From Prorocentrum cordatum (taxonomy: Eukaryota > Sar > Dinophyceae > Prorocentrales > Prorocentraceae), in contig CAUYUJ010002102.1 in NCBI GenBank assembly GCA_963575745.1, forward strand, positions 22,501 through 86,500: DNA of 64,000 nucleotides, read 5' to 3'. Shown here piece after piece: positions 40,806 through 51,234 of the stretch (within the stretch, counting starts at the first letter, position 1; each line of letters begins with the position of its first letter). Position numbers and translations under genes: made by a program. The notes below the pieces were generated by a model. That model had not been told where the DNA came from. It worked only from the letters and a program-made list of their open reading frames with translations, and made no database searches.

Positions 40806-40888
40806 ACGCAGATTTCTTGGATCGGTGCTGGGCCCTCCCTGGCGCTCTCCGGGGAGGGGGGTCAAGCGCCGATCCAAGAAATCCGCGA
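40806..40888. repeat. Inverted repeat beside the (GTCGGC)n tract
   Basis: CGCAGATTTCTTGGATCGG at the left and the complementary CCGATCCAAGAAATCCGCG at the right, about 40 bp apart. One mismatch within 19 bases, giving a strong hairpin. Confidence 0.9.
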
Positions 40889-40939
40889 AGGTGTACGTGT
40901 TTGCCAGGTTTTGTTTCTGTAGAAAAGGCGCCGATACCG

Positions 40940-41019
40940 ATCGTCGTCGTCGTGGTCGTGGTTGTTGATATCACCGCCGTCGTCGTTGTAGCGCTCGCTC
41001 GTGGTCATTATTGTGGTGG

Positions 41020-41060
<41 letters not shown>
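40940..41060. repeat. (GTC)n microsatellite, interrupted
   Basis: GTCGTCGTC runs at 40,942-40,990 and 41,018-41,058 with a GTGGTCATTATTGTGGTGG interruption. Confidence 0.92.
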
Positions 41061-41214
41061 CGACGCCGCCAGTTCTCAGGCTGTTGGGTGTTCGGGGAGA
41101 TCTCGTTGGCACCACTGGCTACAGAGAAATCCATGTGGGCGGGGAGAAGAAATAGAGGGGGGAAAGGGGGGGGGGCACCTTTATTATCGCCCGCACTCGG
41201 TTAGCTGTCCCAAA

Positions 41215-41775
41215 GCTAATTCACAGGGGGGCATGCCACGAGGACGCGCCGCGGCACGTCCCAAGGGACGCGCAAAGCCGTGCCAGGGGACGTGCCATGG
41301 GGACGCACCGCGGGACGTGCCAAGGGAACGCGCTACGGAACGTGCCAATGGACGTGCCACGGGACGTGCCAGGGGACGCGCCGCGTGACGTGCCAGGGGG
41401 ACTCGCCACGGGACGCGCCACGGAACGTGCCAGGGAAGGTGCCAGGTTGCAATGCTGAGTTTATCGATGTACCGTGCCGAGGGCTGTGCTGTGCTGCGCC
41501 GTGCTGAATTGCGATGCGCCATGCCGCATTGTGCCTCTATAGCGGTGTGGATCGAGTCCCCCTTTGCATCCGAGGTTTGACTGAACTAAACTGGATCTTC
41601 AGCTCGAGCTGCTTAAGTACAGAGTGGCTGCCCCAGAGCTATTTCACAGGGGGACATGCCAGGAGGACGCGCCGCGGCACGTCCCAAGGGACGTGCCAGG
41701 CGACGTGCCAGGGGACGTGCCATGGGGACGCACCGCGGGACGTGCCAAGGGGACGCGCTACGGAACGTGCTGGGG
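41215..41775 (+). repeat. Composite repeat region 2: modules E-F-E
   Basis: E at 41,218-41,445, F at 41,452-41,635 (GTACCGTGCCGAGGGCTGTG, GAATTGCGATGCGCCATGCC), E at 41,640-41,775. The module order matches region 1, shifted by one module. Confidence 0.9.
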
Positions 41776-42800
41776 ATAAGCGTTTCGCTCGAGACATCAT
41801 GCCCGAATCTTCATGCTAGACATCCGCCTGGGCGACCTGGACACGTGAAACCAAGCTTTTCGCTCAACACATCCTCAACACATCCTCATGCTAGACATCC
41901 GCCTGGGCGAACCTGCAAACGTGAAAACAAGTGATTCGCTCGAGACGTTCTCAACACATCTTCATGTTAGACGTCCGCCTGGGCGACCTGGACATGTGAA
42001 ACCAAGCGTTTTGTTCGAGACGTTCTCAACACCTCCTCATGCTAGACATCCGCCTGGGCGACCTGGACGCGTGAAAGCAAACGTCTCGCTCGAGACATCC
42101 TCAACACATCTTCATGTTAGACATCCGCCTGGGCGACCTGGACATGTGAAAACAAGCGTTTCGCTGAAGAAATTCTCAACACATCCTCATGCTAGACATC
42201 CGCCCAAGGACGCACCTCATGCTAGACATCCGCCTGGCCGACCTGGACACGTGAAACCAAGCTTTTCGCTCTACACATCCTCAACAAATCCTTACGCTAG
42301 ACATCCGCCCGGGCAACCTGGACACGTGCAAACAAGCGTCTCGCCCGAGACTTCCTCAACGTATCCTCATGCTAGACATCCACGTGGGCGACCTGGACGC
42401 GTGAAAGCAAGCGTCTCGCTCGAGACATCCTCAACACATCTTCATGCTAAACATCTGCCTGGGCAAATTGAACGCGTGAAACAGGCGTCTCGCTTTAGAC
42501 ATCCTCAAGATCTGGGCACGTGAAAACAAGCATTTCACCTGAGACATTTTCTGAAGTCTGGTCCCAGGAGAAGGACAATATATAACACAAAACAAGCGTT
42601 TCGCTCGAGACATCCTCAACACATTCTGAACAACAAGCATGTCGCTCGGGACATCCTCAAACATATTTCCGCCGACCATCTTTCGATTTCGTGGTTTACC
42701 GCAAATGATTGCGCCGGCCCTCTTCCCGTCGATTCCGGAGGTAAACAATTAGAAGAGAACCCTGGGCAGGAGCCCTCTCCCGGAACAAGTACACAGACAA
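41775..42800 (+). repeat. Composite repeat region 2: module D array and terminal block
   Basis: About twelve ~75 bp D units with CTCATGCTAGACATCCGCC, CTGGGCGACCTGGACACGTG and CGTTTCGCTCGAGACATCC variants near 41,780, 41,935, 42,083, 42,337, 42,412, 42,597 and others. Terminal block at about 42,660-42,800 (TTTCCGCCGACCATC, GAACCCTGGGCAGGAGCCC). Confidence 0.92.
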
Positions 42801-43026
42801 TGTGGAAACATATGGGAAACAACTAGGAAATTTATGGGGGATTCATCGATGGAAAAATATGAGAATGCATGGGACCATGTCGGGGGAAAATATATGGGAT
42901 CATGACGGGAAGATGCGGGGAACTGAGCCGTCGATTCTGCAGGACACATGGGAACATGTGGGAAGCGCTCGAACGTCCAGAAGAGATGGGAAACCATGTG
43001 GGATCCTGGGATTTGCGTCTGTTTAC
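42801..43026. repeat. Diverged relative of family H
   Basis: ATGGGAAACCATGTGGGATC then CTGGGATTTGCGTCTG at 42,985-43,022 matches the right half of family H copy 1. The rest is a GGGAA/GGGGGA-rich stretch with no gene. Confidence 0.5.
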
Positions 43027-43214
43027 TCTCGGGTCGGGCGAAAGGGGGGGATTGGGAAAGGGGGGGCTACGAAATTTGCTGCATGCAGCTGGTTTCGGCC
43101 TCACCGAGGGGCCCATTCCTCGATACATGGGCGCCTCCCGGCGCCAGGAGGCGCCGGGAACATCAGCGACGTGAGCTGATTCTCAGACCCCCCCTTTGCT
43201 ATCCTCGGGCGAAG

Positions 43215-43361
43215 AGAACTATGCACATGCACCGATCCTGGCAGGGCCCATCCTTGACCCAGGATCGGTGCATATGCCTTCCTGGCCAAGGCAGGAGGGC
43301 GTATGCACCGATCCTGGGCTCAGGATGGGCCTGGCCAGAATCGGTGTATGTGCATAGTTCT
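43215..43361. mobile_element. Four-fold palindromic element S, nested in family C
   Basis: Two ~70 bp arms are inverted copies (AGAACTATGCACATGCACCG on the left; AGAACTATGCACATACACCG from the other strand on the right). Each arm itself contains an inner inverted repeat (TGCACCGATCCTGG / CCAGGATCGGTGCA). The element can therefore fold as one long hairpin or two smaller ones. Confidence 0.92.
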
Positions 43362-43384
43362 TTTTCCTCTATATCCCCCTCCTC

Positions 43385-43455
43385 CTGCTCCGCTCTCCTC
43401 CTCCTCCTCCTCCTCCTCCTCCTCCTCTTTCTCCTCCTCCTCCTCCTCCCCCTTT
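43385..43455. repeat. (CCT)n microsatellite
   Basis: TCCTCCTCC run with one TTT interruption, between element S and the family C right end. Confidence 0.95.
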
Positions 43456-43633
43456 CGCCCGACCCGATACTCGGGCGTCTCTGGGCCCCCTCGAGGAGCA
43501 CCCGAGGCGCGCGCCTCTCCGGGCGGCAGCGCGCGGGCGGGGCCGGCCGTGGCTCGATTCGGCGGCGGGGGGCCCGGCCCTCCGGGAGGCCCCTCCTCCG
43601 GCCACGGCGCCGGCGCAGAGGCCGCTGCTGTTC

Positions 43634-43715
43634 AGAGTCCTCCTCCTCCTCCTCCTCCTCCTCCTCCTCCTCCTCCTCCTCCTCCTCCTCCTCCTCCTCC
43701 TCCTCCTCCTCCCCC
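43634..43715. repeat. (CCT)n microsatellite
   Basis: About 26 uninterrupted TCC units, followed by a GCGTCGGCGCC...GGCGCCGACGC inverted repeat at 43,720-43,745. Confidence 0.96.
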
Positions 43716-43756
43716 TCTGCGTCGGCGCCTCCGGCGCCGACGCAGAGGGGAAAGGA

Positions 43757-43895
43757 CACACAGACACAATGAATCGTCGGCTCCCAGGAAAGTAGGGGAG
43801 AATATGGGAATTGAGGGGGGAAGACAAAGGCCCAGAAAGTATGGGAGAATATATGGGGAATGTTTTTGTTTGTGTGTTTTTCTTTTGTGTGTCCT
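43757..43895 (+). mobile_element. Family H element, copy 2
   Basis: GGACACACAGACACAATGAA, TCGTCGGCTCCCAGGAAA, GGGGGGAAGACAAAGGCCC and right end TTTGTGTGTCCTGGGG. The terminal GGACACACA / TGTGTGTCC are inverted. Confidence 0.82.
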
Positions 43896-43975
43896 GGGGC
43901 CCCTTTCAACCGTGTTCCTCGCTGCGGTGGTCCTAGGTCGTCACTGTATCCCTTAGGTCATTCCGCGGTTGTTCT

Positions 43976-44110
43976 CTAGCCCTGCTCGTGCACCCAGGCT
44001 CTCCTGGTGCCATCGAGGGACTTCAGTTCCTTCTGGAGCGTTCCTTCTTGCAATGGCTCGACTGTAGAAAGATGGGACACGTCAGGATCCTTCATCTCCA
44101 CCGTCCTCGT
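43976..44110 (-). CDS. Possible coding fragment, product unknown
   Basis: End of a minus-strand frame: VEMKDPDVSHLSTVEPLQEG, then TLQKELKSLDGTRRAWVHEQ and a stop at 43,976. The composition is protein-like, whereas the upstream part is a (GGA)n translation. No family recognised and no second copy. Confidence 0.25.
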   Translation of the reverse strand, partial: TRTVEMKDPDVSHLSTVEPLQEGTLQKELKSLDGTRRAWVHEQG

Positions 44111-44179
44111 CCTCGTCGTGGTCGCTGCCCAGAGGGCGGCGGTCGTCTCCGTCGTCGCCGGGGAGGCCCCCAAAACAAG

Positions 44180-44345
44180 CCGAGAGGAGGAGGGGAGGAG
44201 GGGGGAGGAGGAGGAAGACGGATGAGGCAGGAGGAGAGAGGAGGAGGAGGAGGATGAGGAGGAGGATGAGGAGGAGGAGGAGGAGGAGGAGGAGGAGGAG
44301 GAGGAAGAGGAGGATAGGGGGGGGGAGGGTGAGAAGGAAGGAGAA
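44180..44345. repeat. (GGA)n purine tract
   Basis: GGAGGAGGATGAGGAGG repeats. Confidence 0.93.
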
Positions 44346-45285
44346 GGAGGACGACGACCCTGACCATTTTGACGACTTCCTCGACGAAGAATTCGGCGTC
44401 CTGAGGCTGGCGACGCCGGCGACGCCGGCGGCGGAGGCCTACGACGCTGACGCCCACGGCGACGATGACGACCGACCAGTTGGATGTCGACGGACACGAC
44501 GGCGTACAGTCGGGACACCAAATACGGTGAGAACATTGGATAAGGAACCGCTGGATAAGGAGTCCAGGGTCTTGAAGCCGGTGAAACTCCAATCGTGGAT
44601 TGGCCATGGATATCACCGCCGCCCTCATCAGATAAGGAATCCTCGAAGGTCTGAAGACATGGGCACGCTCCTTGCCGAACGCCCCTGGAATCGGCCTACG
44701 AGCAGGACACCCGTGGAAGTTTCGGGTACCCCGATGGCCCTGGGGACCCATTGGAGCCCTGGGACACCTCAGGGCCCCGCAAGACCGACGAAGAACGTGC
44801 CCCAAGATGTCTTACCGCAAGCTGTCTCATGCAGCTGCGCTGCCGCGGGAATCCGCCGCCGAGCTCGGGCGGGCGCCAGGCGGGCGCCTGGGGGTCCGGA
44901 GGCGGGAGGGAAGGAGGGGGGGACAGGCCACGGGACCCGGCCACCCGGATTTCTGAGTTTCGAGGTCATTTCTTGGTCGGACCACGGACATCCCAGGGAC
45001 CCGCGGGACAGAAACGCGAGAGCGTCGGCGCAAGAAGTGGAGGCAGCGCTGGGGGCAAGAAGGACAGGATGTCGGCGCAGGGAGCGGAAGCAGCGCAAGA
45101 CAGGGGCGCGAGGCAGACCAGCCGCTGCAGGCGCGGTGGCAGACTGTCGGTGCCTGCTGTGCCCGACGGCGGCGGCGACGCCGCCGCCCGCGAGGCGGAG
45201 TCGCCCGCGAGGCCGCCGAGGCGCGGCCCCCGCAGAGCCGCGGCCCCCGAGGCCCCAGAGGTCCCGGCCCCTTCCTCGGGGTAAA
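44346..45285. other. Open frames on both strands, no gene recognised
   Basis: The plus frame continuing from the purine tract (44,254-45,435) has a mixed stretch (NTVRTLDKEPLDKESRVLK; HQIRNPRRSEDMGTLLAER), but minus frames are open too. Undecidable by eye. Confidence 0.3.
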
Positions 45286-45288
45286 AAC

Positions 45289-45292
45289 ACAC

Positions 45293-45385
<93 letters not shown>
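45289..45385. repeat. (CA)n microsatellite
   Basis: About 46 CA units, followed by CACACGCTGTG repeats to 45,520 (CCACACGCTGTGTTTTTTTC and CCACACGCTGTTTTGTG). Confidence 0.97.
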
Positions 45386-45389
<4 letters not shown>

Positions 45390-45520
45390 TGGGAAACAAA
45401 CACAAAGACACAAACTATTTTGCGTGTTAGAGTGAAAGCACACACACACTGTGTGTGTTTTTTACCCCACACGCTGTGTTTTTTTCCCACACGCTGTTTT
45501 GTGTGTTTGTTTGTTTCCGC

Positions 45521-46775
45521 CCAGCTTGGCATCGCTCGGACGTGTGAATTTTCTGTTCGGCGGGGGCCGTCGAGGAGCACCTATGGGCCCTCCTGCGAAG
45601 CGCGTGCGCGCGCGAGGCCGACACACGCGCACGGGGCGTGTGGGCGCCCGAGCGGCGGCGGGCCAGGGCCCGTGTCCGATGGCCCTGGGGCCCGATGTGG
45701 CGAGCCCAGGAGGCCGCGACCTCGCCGCCGACGAGACAGCGACGACGCCGACGCATGGGACGTCGCCGGAGGCGACGGCGTGGCCAGGCCTCCGAGGATC
45801 TGCTCTGTGCACTGCGCGGCCCCAGAGACCCCTTCCCTGGGATCGGATTGTCCCGGAGATTGATCGACCTCCTACCCTGACACGTCGTTTAGTGAATTGG
45901 CCGTTTCTGGTTCGCGAGAGGGCGTCGCGGCCGTCACTCTTGCGGGTCCAGGCCCGTCGGTTTCGGTCCCAGGCCGTTTTCACCCAGGGGAGGTTTACTA
46001 AAGGGAGGTTTGTCCACCGCCGAGTTTATAGAACGGGAGCTGTAGAGGTTCCGACCCACTCCCAAGGACCGGGCTTCTCGTCCATGGGTCGTTTTCATTG
46101 GGACCGGCAAAGAGGGGGGTGATGACTAGGGGGAGTTGGATATCGTGGCGTGGGCCATGATATCTCCTCAGATTTCATGGCGCCTCTTCTTATTTCATTA
46201 CGTCCCTAGCACCCCCCTGGCCGCGCACATGCCGCCGGCCATGATTTGCACCCCCCCCTCTTGGACGCCCCCCTCTTGGCCGCTCCCGATTCCACTGCCC
46301 CAGGGCATCGCGAGGGCCCCCGGAGGTCGAAAAGGGCAAAGAATTTTCTGTCGTGATTTTTTTTGCAACGCCAGGGTGTCTGGGGACGACGTTCTCGACG
46401 ACGCCTGCGCCCACGAAGCGGAGCCGCGGCCAAAGCCCCGGGAAGCATAGTTGAGCGCAAAGACTAGCCAACACTGATTTTAGTCATGGGAGATGTTTGG
46501 AAATGTTGAAAGTGGAGGGGAACATACAAATCAATGAGATACGAAGAAATCGTGGACATCCATTATCGCGCGTCGATTCGCGAAGGGTAACGAACTTTTG
46601 CTTGGGGTGTCGCCGCGGCGGCCCCAGCGACACGCTGTGCTGTGCGAGCGGTCAGCGTGCTGCTCCACTTCGAGGGGCGGGAGCCTGAGAAAAGATCGGG
46701 ACGCTGACGATCGGTGAGCGCGATGTGGTTAGCGTGTTGCGCCGAAGAGCGTGGTGGGCCAGAACTGGCGGAACG
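45521..46775. other. No gene seen
   Basis: Mixed sequence; a weak repeat of CCGTTT(T/C)...GGTT near 45,895-45,980. No family recognised. Confidence 0.35.
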
Positions 46776-46777
46776 AC

Positions 46778-46970
46778 ACCAGGAGGAGAAGGAGGAGCAG
46801 GAGGAGGAGGAGGAAGAGCAGGAGGAGGAGCAGCAGGAGGAGGAGGAGGAGAAACAGGAGGAGGAGAGAGGAGGAGAGAGAGGAGGAGGAAGGAGGGAGG
46901 AGGAGGAGGAGGAGAAGGAGGAGCAGGAGGAGCAGGAGTAGCAGGAGGAGGAGAAGGAGGGGGAGGAGGA
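46778..46970. repeat. (GGA)n with GCA variants
   Basis: GGAGGAGGAGGAAGAGCAGG type units. Confidence 0.94.
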
Positions 46971-47214
46971 AGCCAACCTTCCTGATCGCATCCCTCTCCT
47001 TGAGGTCGGCAAGCCCACGGCGCTGCCAATATTAGGGGTGTGCCATGAGGAACCGAGGGAGACCACGAGAGGTCGGCATGTGAAGACGAGGCGGCGCCAA
47101 CCGTAGGGATATTGAGTTAGGGACGTGCTTCAGGCTGGCACCACGCAGCCCCGATCCTCGAACCTCGAGCCCTGGCTGAGCGACACGCTACACCAAAGTT
47201 CCTGGCTGTATTTT

Positions 47215-47385
47215 GGCGGCGCGCAGAGGGGGGCAGGGGGAGGGGGGAAGGCTTCTTCGAAGGAGGCCGCTTCTCAGTCGCCGCGGGCCTTGCATTTGCA
47301 GACCAGGCCCGCGCCTTCTACGAAGCAGGGGTGCTTCGCAGAAGCCTTCCTCGCTCCCCCTCCCCCCCCTCTGCGAGCCCCATAG
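47215..47385. mobile_element. Family J foldback element, copy 2
   Basis: Left GGCGCGCAGAGGGGGGCAGG, CTTCTTCGAAGGAGGCC; right CGAAGCAGGGGTGCTTCGCA, GAAGCCTTCCTCGCTCCCCC then CTCTGCGAG. Arms are inverted with GCGCGGGCCTTG-like centre. Confidence 0.78.
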
Positions 47386-47419
47386 CCCCATAGCCCTATA
47401 GTCCTACAGCCCTATATAC

Positions 47420-47610
47420 TTATAGGAGGAGGGAGGGAGGAGGAGGGAGGAGGAGGAGAGGAGGAGGAGAGGAGAGCAGGGAGGAGGAGGAGGGAGGAGG
47501 AGGAGGGTGGAGGAGGAGGAGGAGAGAGGGGAGGAGGAGGAGGACGAGGAGGACGAGGAGGAGGCGGAGGAGGTGGAGGAGGAGGAGGAGGTGGAGGAGG
47601 AGGACCGCCA
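47420..47610. repeat. (GGA)n microsatellite
   Basis: GGAGGAGGAGG with GGTGGAGG variants. Confidence 0.95.
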
Positions 47611-48425
47611 AGTATTTGCTTCCCCTGGGCGACCCCGCAGGCCGGCTGCGCCAGCAGGGCGCCCGGCCGCGGATGGCGCCGGGGCCGCTGCGGCGCTGGG
47701 CGGAGGCGCGCCGCGCGGCGAGGCAGCTGGCGCGGCGCGGCGGCGCCGCCGCCGCCGCCGCCGTCTCGAGGAGCCCCAGACCTCGTTCAAACGACGCGAA
47801 GATTGGGACAAAATCGGATCGGGATAACTCGAAATCTCTGAGAATCGGCGGGTTTGGAGGATGTATTGGGCGCCGCGGCCGCTCCACAGCGTTCCGGAAC
47901 GCTCTGAGAGCGCTCCGGAACGCTCTGGAGCGATTCATCCCGATCCTAGCCCTGTTTTACTCGTCGGGTGCCCAGCGGCTCCTCCTCGAGCGCCTCGCCG
48001 AGGAGCCCCAGACCTCGCCGAGCGCCCCGGGGCGCGCTGTCGTCGCTCTCGCGGCCTCCCAGAGGCGTGTCGGCCGCCTCGGGAGGCTCATGCAGCGGCC
48101 TCGCCTCGCCGCGAGCGTTCCGGGGCTGCCCGGATCGTGCCAAACGGGCGTCGGAGGCCCAAGCCATGGCCCGGGAGCCGAAGGAAGCCCAGATCCCTCG
48201 GGCCCCGGGCGTCGTGGCAGAGTGCACGGCGGAGGGTTTGCGCACGTGCTCGGCCCCCGTGGGCCCTCGCTGGGCCCCGGGAGCGTCGGCAGCGACTCGC
48301 AGGAGAAAGAGCCCCTGTGGACAGCGTCGGGGACTTCTGGGGGCCCCGTCTTTCGCAGAACAGGGCGTTGCATGTTCGGGGCAGGCGGCGGTCCAGAACA
48401 AAGAGTTCGCGAAGACGTGCAGCAG
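47611..48425. other. GC-rich open frames, no gene recognised
   Basis: Several overlapping long frames on both strands. A short GGAACGCTCTG repeat lies at 47,893-47,933. Confidence 0.35.
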
Positions 48426-48429
48426 CTCG

Positions 48430-48545
48430 TGCCCATTTTGAACAGGATTCGCTGTCGGCGTCGCCGCGGACGTTGTCCGTTAGAAACAATAGGCCACCCT
48501 CCCGACAGCGGCCGCTGTCGGGCTGTTGGGCATCATGTCCAATTC
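48430..48545. mobile_element. Family N element, copy 2 (shortened)
   Basis: CCCATTTTGAACAGGATTCG, CTGTCGGCGTCGCCGCGG, then CGACAGCGGCCGCTGTCGGG and TGTTGGGCATCATG. It shares the core and inner palindrome with 32,805-33,026 but lacks the outer arms. Confidence 0.72.
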
Positions 48546-48655
48546 CTGTCGAAGAAGAATGTTAGCCAGCGTGGGCATCAACATGATGGACCCACGAACC
48601 CGGAAAGGGATATAGACATGTGGAGCATGGACACGTTTTCATGATACCCAACTGG

Positions 48656-48812
48656 GCAACACCTCACGAAACATCCCACGAGACACCTCACGAAACAGCC
48701 CACGAGACACCTCACGAAACATTCCACGAGACACCTCACGAAACATTTCACGAGACACCCCGCGAAACATTCCACGAGACACCCCACGAAACATTCCACG
48801 ACGACAGGCAAC
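48656..48812. repeat. 24 bp minisatellite (CACCTCACGAAACATTCCACGAGA)
   Basis: About six and a half units of 24 bp, CACGAGACACCTCACGAAAC then ATTC. Translates as HETPHETF repeats. Confidence 0.95.
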
Positions 48813-48829
48813 CACTCAACCAAGGCGGT

Positions 48830-49720
48830 GTGGTCGTGCTGGGGAGTGGTCGTGCTGGGGTGTCGTGCTGGGGGTGGTCGTGCTGGGGGGTGGTCGTGCT
48901 GGGGGGGTGGTCGTGCTGGGGGGTGGTCGTGCTGGGGCGTGGTCGTGCTGGGGGTCGTGCTGGGGCGTGGTCGTGCTGGGGCGTGGTCGTGCTGGGGCGT
49001 GGTCGTGCTGGGGTGTGGTCGTGCTGTGGTAAGGTCGTGCTGGGGTGCGGTCGTGCTGGGGTGTGGTCTTGCTGGGGTGGGGTCGTGCTGGGGTGTGATC
49101 GTGCTGGGGTGGGGTCGTGCTGGGGTGTGGTCGTGCTGGGGTGTGGTCGTGCTGGGGTGTGGTCGTGCTGGGGTGTGGTCGTGCTGGGGTGTGGTCGTGC
49201 GTGCTGGGGTGTCGTGCTGGGGTGGGGTCGTGCTGGGGTGGGGTCGTGCTGGGGTGCGTGCCGCACCCTGTGATTTATCGATCGGGTCGTGGGTGTGGTC
49301 GTGCTGGGTGTGGTCGTGCTGGGGTGTGGTCGTGCTGGGGTGTGGTCGTGCTGGGGAGTGGTCGTGCTGGGGTGTGGTCGTGCTGGGGGGTGGTCGTGCT
49401 GGGGGGTGGTCGTGCTGGGGGGGTGGTCGTGCTGGGGGGTGGTCGTGCTGGGGCGTGGTCGTGCTGGGGCGTGGTCGTGCTGGGGCGTGGTCGTGCTGGG
49501 GTGTGGTCGTGCTGTGGTGAGGTCGTGCTGGGGTGTGGTCGTGCTGGGGTGTGGTCTTGCTGGGGTAGGGTCGTGCTGGGGTCGGGTCGTGCTGGGGTGT
49601 GGTCGTGCTGGGGTATGGTCGTGCTGGGGTGGGGTCGTGCTGGGGTGGGGTCGTGCTGGGGTCTGGTCGTGCTGGGGTGTGGTCGTGCTGGGGTATGGTC
49701 GTGCTAGGGTGGGGTCGTGC
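48830..49720. repeat. 15 bp GGTCGTGCTGGGGTG minisatellite
   Basis: About 55 units with G-rich variation, interrupted at 49,259-49,290 by GCACCCTGTGATTTATCGAT then CGGG. The same interruption recurs at 49,928-49,952. The long frames over it translate as SCWGVVVLGRGRAGV-type repeats. Confidence 0.97.
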
Positions 49721-50130
49721 ATTTCGCTCGAGACATCCTGCCAAAATTCCAGGAAATCGTACAAAAACAAAGGAATTAGTCGAGACATCATCGAAATTCC
49801 TTCGCGCGGGGCGCTTTTCCGCGTCGCGGTCGGCTCTGCAAAACAAGCGTTTCGCTCGAGACATCCTCGGCAAACTCTGCGGAGCAAGCGTTTCGCTCGA
49901 GACATCCTCAACACACGAAAAAGTGGCCCGCACCCTGTGATTTATCGATCGGGATTTCAAAAACAAGCGTTTCGCTCGAGACATCCTCAAATTTTAATTC
50001 GCCGGCCTCCTTCGACCTCGTTATTTATCAGGGAAAAAATTCGCCGGCCTCCTTCAAGTTGGCACCGGGGGATTAGGTTTACCAACTAAAAGAGAACCCT
50101 GGGCCGGCGCCCTTTCCGGGAAAAAGTGTG
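49720..50130 (+). repeat. Composite repeat region 3: module D and terminal block
   Basis: AAGCGTTTCGCTCGAGACAT near 49,850, 49,888 and 49,966 plus ATTTCGCTCGAGACATCCTG at 49,728; the terminal block follows at 49,988-50,130 (TTCGCCGGCCTCCTTC twice, GAGAACCCTGGGCCGGCGCC). It lacks modules E and F. Confidence 0.88.
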
Positions 50131-50139
50131 TTTCTAGAA

Positions 50140-50345
50140 ACGTATGTGGTGCAGACTATGTATGTTGTGCAACCTATGTGGAGCCGTCCATGTGGTGCAA
50201 TCTACGTGGTGCAATATATGAATAGGGATGGACATGTTACGATCTATGTTGCGCAATGTACGCGGTGCATTCTACAATGCACAATATCTGATGTGTAACC
50301 GATGTGGTGGCTTATGTGTGGTGCAGTCTATGTGCCGCAATAATT
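50140..50345. repeat. TATGTGGTGCAATC minisatellite
   Basis: About fourteen degenerate 15 bp units (TGTGGTGCAGTCTATG). It continues after the duplicated unit at about 50,560-50,740. Confidence 0.88.
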
Positions 50346-50356
50346 TCTGTTCGCAG

Positions 50357-50895
50357 TGAATTGTCCACTCCACTGCTCGCGCAATCATCCCACCCACCCA
50401 CCCGCACTTTGATTTACAAAACCCATGTGGCGGCGATTGCGATGAGTGCTTGGAGTTGGCTGGTGCATCTCTGCGGCCGCGCATGCTTGCGCGCGCAGTG
50501 GCCGAATAGTTTGGCGCTACCGACGCGGCCGCCTCGGCGCTTACCGCTGGGCAATTCCCAGCTGCCTATGTGCTGCAAGCTACGCGGTGCAATCCATGTT
50601 GCGCAATCGATGTGGTGCAGTATATGTGGTGCAGTCTATGTGGTGCAAGATGTGCGGTGCAAGCTCTGTTTTGCAACCTTTGTGGCGCAATCCATGAACG
50701 CAACCTATGCGGCGCAATCAGTGTGGTGCAGTCGATGTTGTTCAGCGAATTTCAAACATCTTGGGGTTGTCCATTCCACTACTCGCGCAATCATGCCGCC
50801 CACCCACCCGCAAGTTGGTTTGCAAAAGCCATGTTGTGGCGCCTGCGATGATTGCTTGGTGTTGGTTGGTGCATCTCTGCGGCCGCGTTGGCCCG
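50357..50895. repeat. Tandem duplication of ~410 bp
   Basis: TTGTCCACTCCACTGCTCGC, GCAATCATCCCACCCACCCA and GGTGCATCTCTGCGGCCGCG at 50,357-50,480 recur at 50,767-50,890 with substitutions. The intervening part contains the second stretch of the TGTGGTGCAATC minisatellite. Confidence 0.92.
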
Positions 50896-50899
50896 CGCA

Positions 50900-51230
50900 T
50901 TCTCGTGCGCACAGCGGCTAGCGACCGACGCGGCCGCGGTGGCGCTGACCGCTGGGCAGTTCCCAGCGGCCACTTCAGTGCGAGTCCGTGATTTGGTCGG
51001 GCGCGGCATCATGGCGACGCCGACAATGGTATACACGGTGATGATCGTGGCGTTGAGGGTGACGATGCTGACGATTACAATGGCAAGGCCAATGACGGTG
51101 CCGATGTTTGTTACGCGGATGTCAATGACGATGTCTTCGCGTCGGCGATCAATTTCTTGGAAGGAGTTCGACATGCGCGTGCGGCCGACGCGCGCGAGTG
51201 GCCCGCATCGTATCATGTGACAGGGATCGC
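50900..51230. other. No gene seen
   Basis: Moderately GC-rich. A plus frame (50,852-51,220) ends in a hydrophobic, isoleucine/valine-rich stretch (MTMARPMTVPMFVTR) but nothing is recognised. Confidence 0.35.
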
Positions 51231-51234
51231 CCCC

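Larger units (their letters stand above)
43027..43472 (+). mobile_element. Family C TIR element, copy 2, with nested insertion
   Basis: Left end CTCGGGTCGGGCGAAAGGGG; the core matches 28,664-28,862. The right end CTTTCGCCCGACCCGATAC lies at 43,455-43,472, after a palindromic element and a (CCT)n tract, so both sit inside or beside the C right end. Confidence 0.75.
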
